Assembly: GCA_944391215.1 (NCBI GenBank) | Contig: CALXSR010000036.1 | Span: 1-50,480, forward strand | DNA from: an uncultured Clostridia bacterium | GTDB lineage: Bacteria; Bacillota; Dehalobacteriia; UBA4068; CALXSR01 | Direction of reading: 5' to 3' | DNA length: 50,480 nt | Shown here: positions 47,183-50,480 of the stretch, in pieces | How the letters are laid out: each line of letters opens with the position of its first letter | Position numbering within the stretch: position 1 is the stretch's first letter | Notes under the pieces: generated by a model | What the model was told of the DNA's origin: nothing | Database searches by the model: none | The model's input: only the letters and a program-made list of their open reading frames with translations | Position numbers and translations under genes: made by a program

Positions 47183-47710
47183 TTATTTTTTTACTTTTTC
47201 CGCCAAATAATCCGTAATCCCTAGTTTTTGTAATTTTTCATCTTTTTTCTTTACATCTTGCGCCATTTTTTCTTTATAGGAACGCAAATTTTCCTTGATT
47301 GCCGGGTCTTTTACGGCCAAAATTTGCGCTGCCAAAATAGCTGCATTTTTTGCCCCGTTAACAGCCACAGTAGCCACCGGAATACCGGGCGGCATTTGTA
47401 CGGTGGCATAAAGGGCATCCACCCCATTTAAAGCCCCGCTGGCAATTGGCACCCCAATAACCGGTAAAATAGTGTGCGCCGCCATAACGCCAGCCAAATG
47501 AGCCGCGCCGCCGGCTCCGGCAATCAGCACTTCAATCCCTTTTTCTTCTGCCATTTTTGCAAATTCTGCCGTTGCTTCCGGCACGCGATGCGCCGATGAA
47601 ATATGCACTTCATAAGGGATAGCCATTTCACACAAAAAATCGGCTGCCCCCTTCATAATAGGCAAATCCGAATCGCTACCCATAAAAATGGCAATTTTCG
47701 CTTTTGACAA
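47183..47710 (-). CDS. purE: 5-(carboxyamino)imidazole ribonucleotide mutase (PurE)
   Basis: PurE converts N5-CAIR to CAIR (class I), or carboxylates AIR (class II). It has ~175 residues: 'IFMGSDSDLPIMKGAADFL', 'ISSAHRVPEA' and 'IAGAGGAAHLAGVMAAHT'. No purK is nearby. I prefer TTG 47710 as start, since GGGGTGG sits 5 nt upstream; a GTG at 47719 overlaps that site. It is the first gene of purE-B-F-M-N-H-D. Confidence 0.94.
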   Translation of the reverse strand: MSKAKIAIFMGSDSDLPIMKGAADFLCEMAIPYEVHISSAHRVPEATAEFAKMAEEKGIEVLIAGAGGAAHLAGVMAAHTILPVIGVPIASGALNGVDALYATVQMPPGIPVATVAVNGAKNAAILAAQILAVKDPAIKENLRSYKEKMAQDVKKKDEKLQKLGITDYLAEKVKK

Positions 47711-47737
47711 AAATACCACCCCGCCTTTCCATACCTA

Positions 47738-47788
47738 ACCTTTATACAATCTTTCGTAAAGTGATAAATTTCTCCTATTTCTCGTAAA
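47738..47788 (-). promoter_or_regulatory. Upstream region of the purine operon with a direct repeat
   Basis: TTTACGA occurs twice on the minus strand (47754-47760 and 47782-47788), 28 bp apart. A possible TTTATC-N16-TATAAA promoter lies around the nearer copy. No purine riboswitch fold and no B. subtilis-style PurR box are apparent in the ~150-bp gap. Confidence 0.35.
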
Positions 47789-47811
47789 ATCCTCTTTCTA
47801 TGAGCATTTTT

Positions 47812-47842
47812 TTAATAAAAAAGGAACAGCTATCCTGTTCCT
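47812..47842 (-). terminator. Terminator after the ABC permease gene
   Basis: Stem AGGAACAG/CTGTTCCT with a 5-nt loop, followed by TTTTTTATT on the minus strand. Confidence 0.88.
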
Positions 47843-47868
47843 TCTTCGATATAATCCTATTTTTCTTT

Positions 47869-49239
47869 CTAATCTCGCCGCAATGCTTCCACCGGAGGAA
47901 TGGAGGCTGCGTTTGCTGCCGGATATACCCCAAACACTAAGCCAGAACCCAATGCCACCAAAACAGCTACCCGAATGGCCGTAAAGCTAACAGCAGTATC
48001 AAAACCATAGTGGGCAAACATGTTAAGCCCTAGCACCCCTAGTATAACCCCAATAACTGCTCCAATCCCGCTTAAATATAAAGCTTCTAATACGAACTGT
48101 ACCATCAAATCGGATTGTCTGGCGCCTAATGCACGGCGCACCCCAATTTCCCCAGTTCTTTCTGTTACGGCAACCAGCATAATATTCATGATACCTAAGC
48201 CGCCGACCAATAAGGATACTGCTGCGATACCGCCTAATAATAAGCTCATAATACGATTCGCTTGGTCGGCCTGATCTACCATAGCATTCAAACTGGTTAC
48301 AGTCACCGGCATTTTTTTATCGCCCAAACTGGTTCCATTATTGGAACCTTCTTCGCCATTATTATTCGTACTTCCATCCTCGATAGGGATTTCCATACCG
48401 CCATCCATAATAGCTACGCCGCCACCTTCTTCACCTCCAGTAGAGCCACCGCCACTACCACCTGGTGTAACAGCGTTGCTACCATCTAATTTATATTCTT
48501 GGCGAATAATACGGCCTAATTGCACAACGCTTAATTCAATTGCATCATTACTGGATGATTTTCCCCAAATTTCAGGAACTTTTACCTTCTTTAAAACTTT
48601 TTGTGCCGTCGTATAAGGCATGACCACTTTATCGTCGATGCCATCTCCTTGCCCTTGCCCTTTTTCCTTTAAAACACCAATAATACGGTAATCTAACCCG
48701 CCAATCGTCATCGATTGACCCACAATACTACGTCCTTGACCCTGCAGATTTTTTGCAACATTATAGCCTAAAACCACCACCGGCGATCTTTGCTGTACTT
48801 GCAATTTGTTAAAAAACTGCCCGGTAATTAATGGATGATCCCGAATGACTGGGAAATCCTGATTTACACCTAAAATTGGTACTTGCGCGCTAATCCGACG
48901 CCAGCGCATTTTCGCATCTCCATAAATAACAGGAGTCGTATAATCTAAAGTAGAAACCCGTTCCAAAAATTCATCGGCTTTTTCCGGTTCAAAATAATAT
49001 TTATCCTCCTGGGCCTGAATTACCACTACATTAGTGCCCAAAGATTCAAATTGTTTCATAACTGCCAAGCGGGCCCCTTCGCCGATCCCCATCAAAGCAA
49101 CCACTGATGTTACCCCAATGGCTACCCCTAAAACGGTTAGGGCAGAACGCAGTTTATTAGATAGAATGCCATGGAAAGCCATTTGCATACTAAACCAGAG
49201 CCGGACGCTCAATCCTTTTAGGGAGGTTTTAGAAATCAT
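47869..49239 (-). CDS. ABC transporter permease, MacB/FtsX type
   Basis: The 456-residue permease has the MacB layout. One N-terminal helix (~30-52, after 'ALTVLGVAIGVTSVVALMGIGEG') precedes a large extracellular MacB-PCD domain (~55-325) and three C-terminal helices (~333-445). The conserved cytoplasmic loop 'ERTGEIGVRRALGARQSDL' contacts the ATPase. Within the extracellular domain, residues ~253-309 form a Gly/Ser/Glu/Asn-rich low-complexity insert. No ATPase gene lies between it and the adaptor gene, 18 bp upstream. It probably exports a peptide, antibiotic or cell-envelope component. Confidence 0.9.
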   Translation of the reverse strand: MISKTSLKGLSVRLWFSMQMAFHGILSNKLRSALTVLGVAIGVTSVVALMGIGEGARLAVMKQFESLGTNVVVIQAQEDKYYFEPEKADEFLERVSTLDYTTPVIYGDAKMRWRRISAQVPILGVNQDFPVIRDHPLITGQFFNKLQVQQRSPVVVLGYNVAKNLQGQGRSIVGQSMTIGGLDYRIIGVLKEKGQGQGDGIDDKVVMPYTTAQKVLKKVKVPEIWGKSSSNDAIELSVVQLGRIIRQEYKLDGSNAVTPGGSGGGSTGGEEGGGVAIMDGGMEIPIEDGSTNNNGEEGSNNGTSLGDKKMPVTVTSLNAMVDQADQANRIMSLLLGGIAAVSLLVGGLGIMNIMLVAVTERTGEIGVRRALGARQSDLMVQFVLEALYLSGIGAVIGVILGVLGLNMFAHYGFDTAVSFTAIRVAVLVALGSGLVFGVYPAANAASIPPVEALRRD

Positions 49240-49257
49240 GGCTGTTGCCTCCCTCTT

Positions 49258-50480
49258 TTAATATTTTATGTTTTTTGCAATTACTTGCGTTTTTATTTCA
49301 TTGGTGTTACTGGATAATAAACCGCCGCCACTTGGCGTTGTTTGAGAAGGCAATACATCAGCTGTACTGCCAGTAATCACCAAATCGCCTTCTTCTAAAC
49401 CGGATAACACTTCTGCATAACGATTATTCATCATGCCCAATTCCACAATAACGGTATCCACGACTCCATTATCCCGTAATACTTCCACTTTATCCTGGCC
49501 CTCTTCTGTAAATATCGCTTCCAAAGGACAAAGCAAAACATTTTCCGCTGAATCAGCGCCAATATAAGCTTTGGCTTGCATCCCGGCTTTGATTTCTTTA
49601 CTGCCGACAACTCTGATATATACCTCAAATTGCGTTATTCCGTTTTCCCCTTTGCCATAAGAGGCAATATTTTCTACAGTTCCTTGAAATTCCTGGCCAG
49701 GTAAGGCATCCAAAGTAACTTTTACCGTAGCCCCTTGTTTTACTAACAGAATATCGGTTTCATCAACATTACACCACATTTGCATATCGGAGGTTTGGAA
49801 AACACTACCCAACCACTCTCCATCACTTACAGTCGCGCCTTCTTTTTTCTCCAATTCAGAAATGACACCGTCGCTAGGCGCTAAAATAGTCAAAGTTCCT
49901 TCTTGTGCTTCTAAATCCATTAATTCGCTTCTCTTTTCACGAATACTATCTTGTCTTTTTTCAATTTCTTCTCTCACATCTTGCCCTGCCATAGTAATAA
50001 TGGGATCGCCTTCTTTTACAGTTTCCATCATTTTTACATTTACTTTGGTCACAATCCCCTCTACTCGGCTTAAAATTTCTTCTTGCTGCACATATTTATC
50101 TACGGCCACCAAATAACGACACCAATCCACTTTGGAATTTAAGGTTAAGATATCGTCGTCTTCTTTTACTTCCGCCGGATCATAAAAACCAACATTACCA
50201 ACCATTTCTGGTCTTACCAAACCAGGATTATCGAAAGCAACTGTTACCCAGTAAACATATTCAAAACCATCCACCTGAGAGGAAGAAATCCCCTGATCAC
50301 TATTCAATTCTTTACTGGAAGTCGGTACTGCATTACGGTTAATCTCTATAATATCCCCTTTAATCACGCCGTCAAAATAGGAAGGAAAACGCACTGCCGC
50401 TTTATAATTATCTTGCAAGCGATTTAATTCCGCTGGGGTTAACTTCGCCGTCATCTCAAAACGACTATCATCTACAATGG
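49258..50480 (-). CDS. MacA/HlyD-type membrane-fusion adaptor (N-terminus cut by window)
   Basis: The reading frame runs to the window end, so the start and membrane anchor are missing; an ATG at 50454 is internal. Visible are a biotinyl-lipoyl-like hairpin ('SRVEGIVTKVNVKMMETVKEGDPIITM' and 'LTILAPSDGVISELEKKEGATV'), a short coiled coil (~'REEIEKRQDSIREKRSELMDLEAQ') and a beta-barrel domain ('VDETDILLVKQGATVKVTLDALPGQEF'). A C-terminal membrane-proximal domain follows. It pairs with the FtsX-type permease downstream, as in YknX-YknZ or MacA-MacB systems. The ATPase may precede it outside the window. Confidence 0.88.
   Translation of the reverse strand, partial: IVDDSRFEMTAKLTPAELNRLQDNYKAAVRFPSYFDGVIKGDIIEINRNAVPTSSKELNSDQGISSSQVDGFEYVYWVTVAFDNPGLVRPEMVGNVGFYDPAEVKEDDDILTLNSKVDWCRYLVAVDKYVQQEEILSRVEGIVTKVNVKMMETVKEGDPIITMAGQDVREEIEKRQDSIREKRSELMDLEAQEGTLTILAPSDGVISELEKKEGATVSDGEWLGSVFQTSDMQMWCNVDETDILLVKQGATVKVTLDALPGQEFQGTVENIASYGKGENGITQFEVYIRVVGSKEIKAGMQAKAYIGADSAENVLLCPLEAIFTEEGQDKVEVLRDNGVVDTVIVELGMMNNRYAEVLSGLEEGDLVITGSTADVLPSQTTPSGGGLLSSNTNEIKTQVIAKNIKY

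Overview
The window is A+T-rich chromosomal DNA from an endospore-forming, largely anaerobic Bacillota, probably Clostridia or Negativicutes. The evidence is a gerA-type germination operon, a DnaD/DnaI helicase-loading pair, a 2-oxoacid:ferredoxin oxidoreductase operon, strong GGAGG ribosome sites, a GatCAB-type amidotransferase locus and a copper-amine-oxidase-N-domain exported protein. No phage, IS element, CRISPR array or rRNA operon was seen. I cannot name the species.

Layout. 1-3.0 kb: end of a repeat-containing, probably surface or exported protein, then tgt (queuosine) and yajC. 3.2-7.5 kb: accessory-looking stretch with an orphan type I specificity subunit (hsdS), a tRNA-Arg, a nucleotidyltransferase-fold protein and a marR-MATE efflux pair. 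7.5-15.6 kb: complete kdpFABCDE high-affinity K+ locus, including a 29-codon kdpF; hairpins precede kdpF and separate kdpFABC from kdpDE. 15.7-21.7 kb: a six-gene minus-strand run, trkA-trkH-dnaD-dnaI-HAD-nitrilase, joining a second K+ uptake system to replication helicase loading. 21.8-25.0 kb: an aminotransferase, then tRNA-Pro and two tRNA-Gln isoacceptors, then a second MATE gene behind a very short leader containing a strong intrinsic terminator. 25.2-31.0 kb: exported CuAO-N/DUF3298 protein, cyclophilin, a phosphofructokinase with PPi-type active-site residues, and korDABC. 31.2-37.0 kb: pcrA-ligA-gatC-gatA, with a GatC only 48 residues long and no gatB after gatA. 37.0-40.8 kb: a gerA-gerC-gerB germinant-receptor operon. 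40.9-47.7 kb: purE-B-F-M-N-H-D, where purH encodes only the IMP cyclohydrolase half. 47.9 kb to the end: FtsX/MacB-type ABC permease and a MacA/HlyD-type adaptor, the latter cut by the window edge.

How it fits together. Housekeeping metabolism (purine synthesis, glycolysis, 2-oxoacid oxidation) alternates with K+ homeostasis (Kdp and Trk), export pumps (two MATE, one ABC) and spore germination. Most genes are on the minus strand in tight operons with small overlaps. I found no wholly new system. The best leads are the reduced gatC with missing gatB, the MATE leader attenuator, a sigma-G-like promoter embedded in the purine-operon terminator ahead of gerA, and the single-domain PurH.
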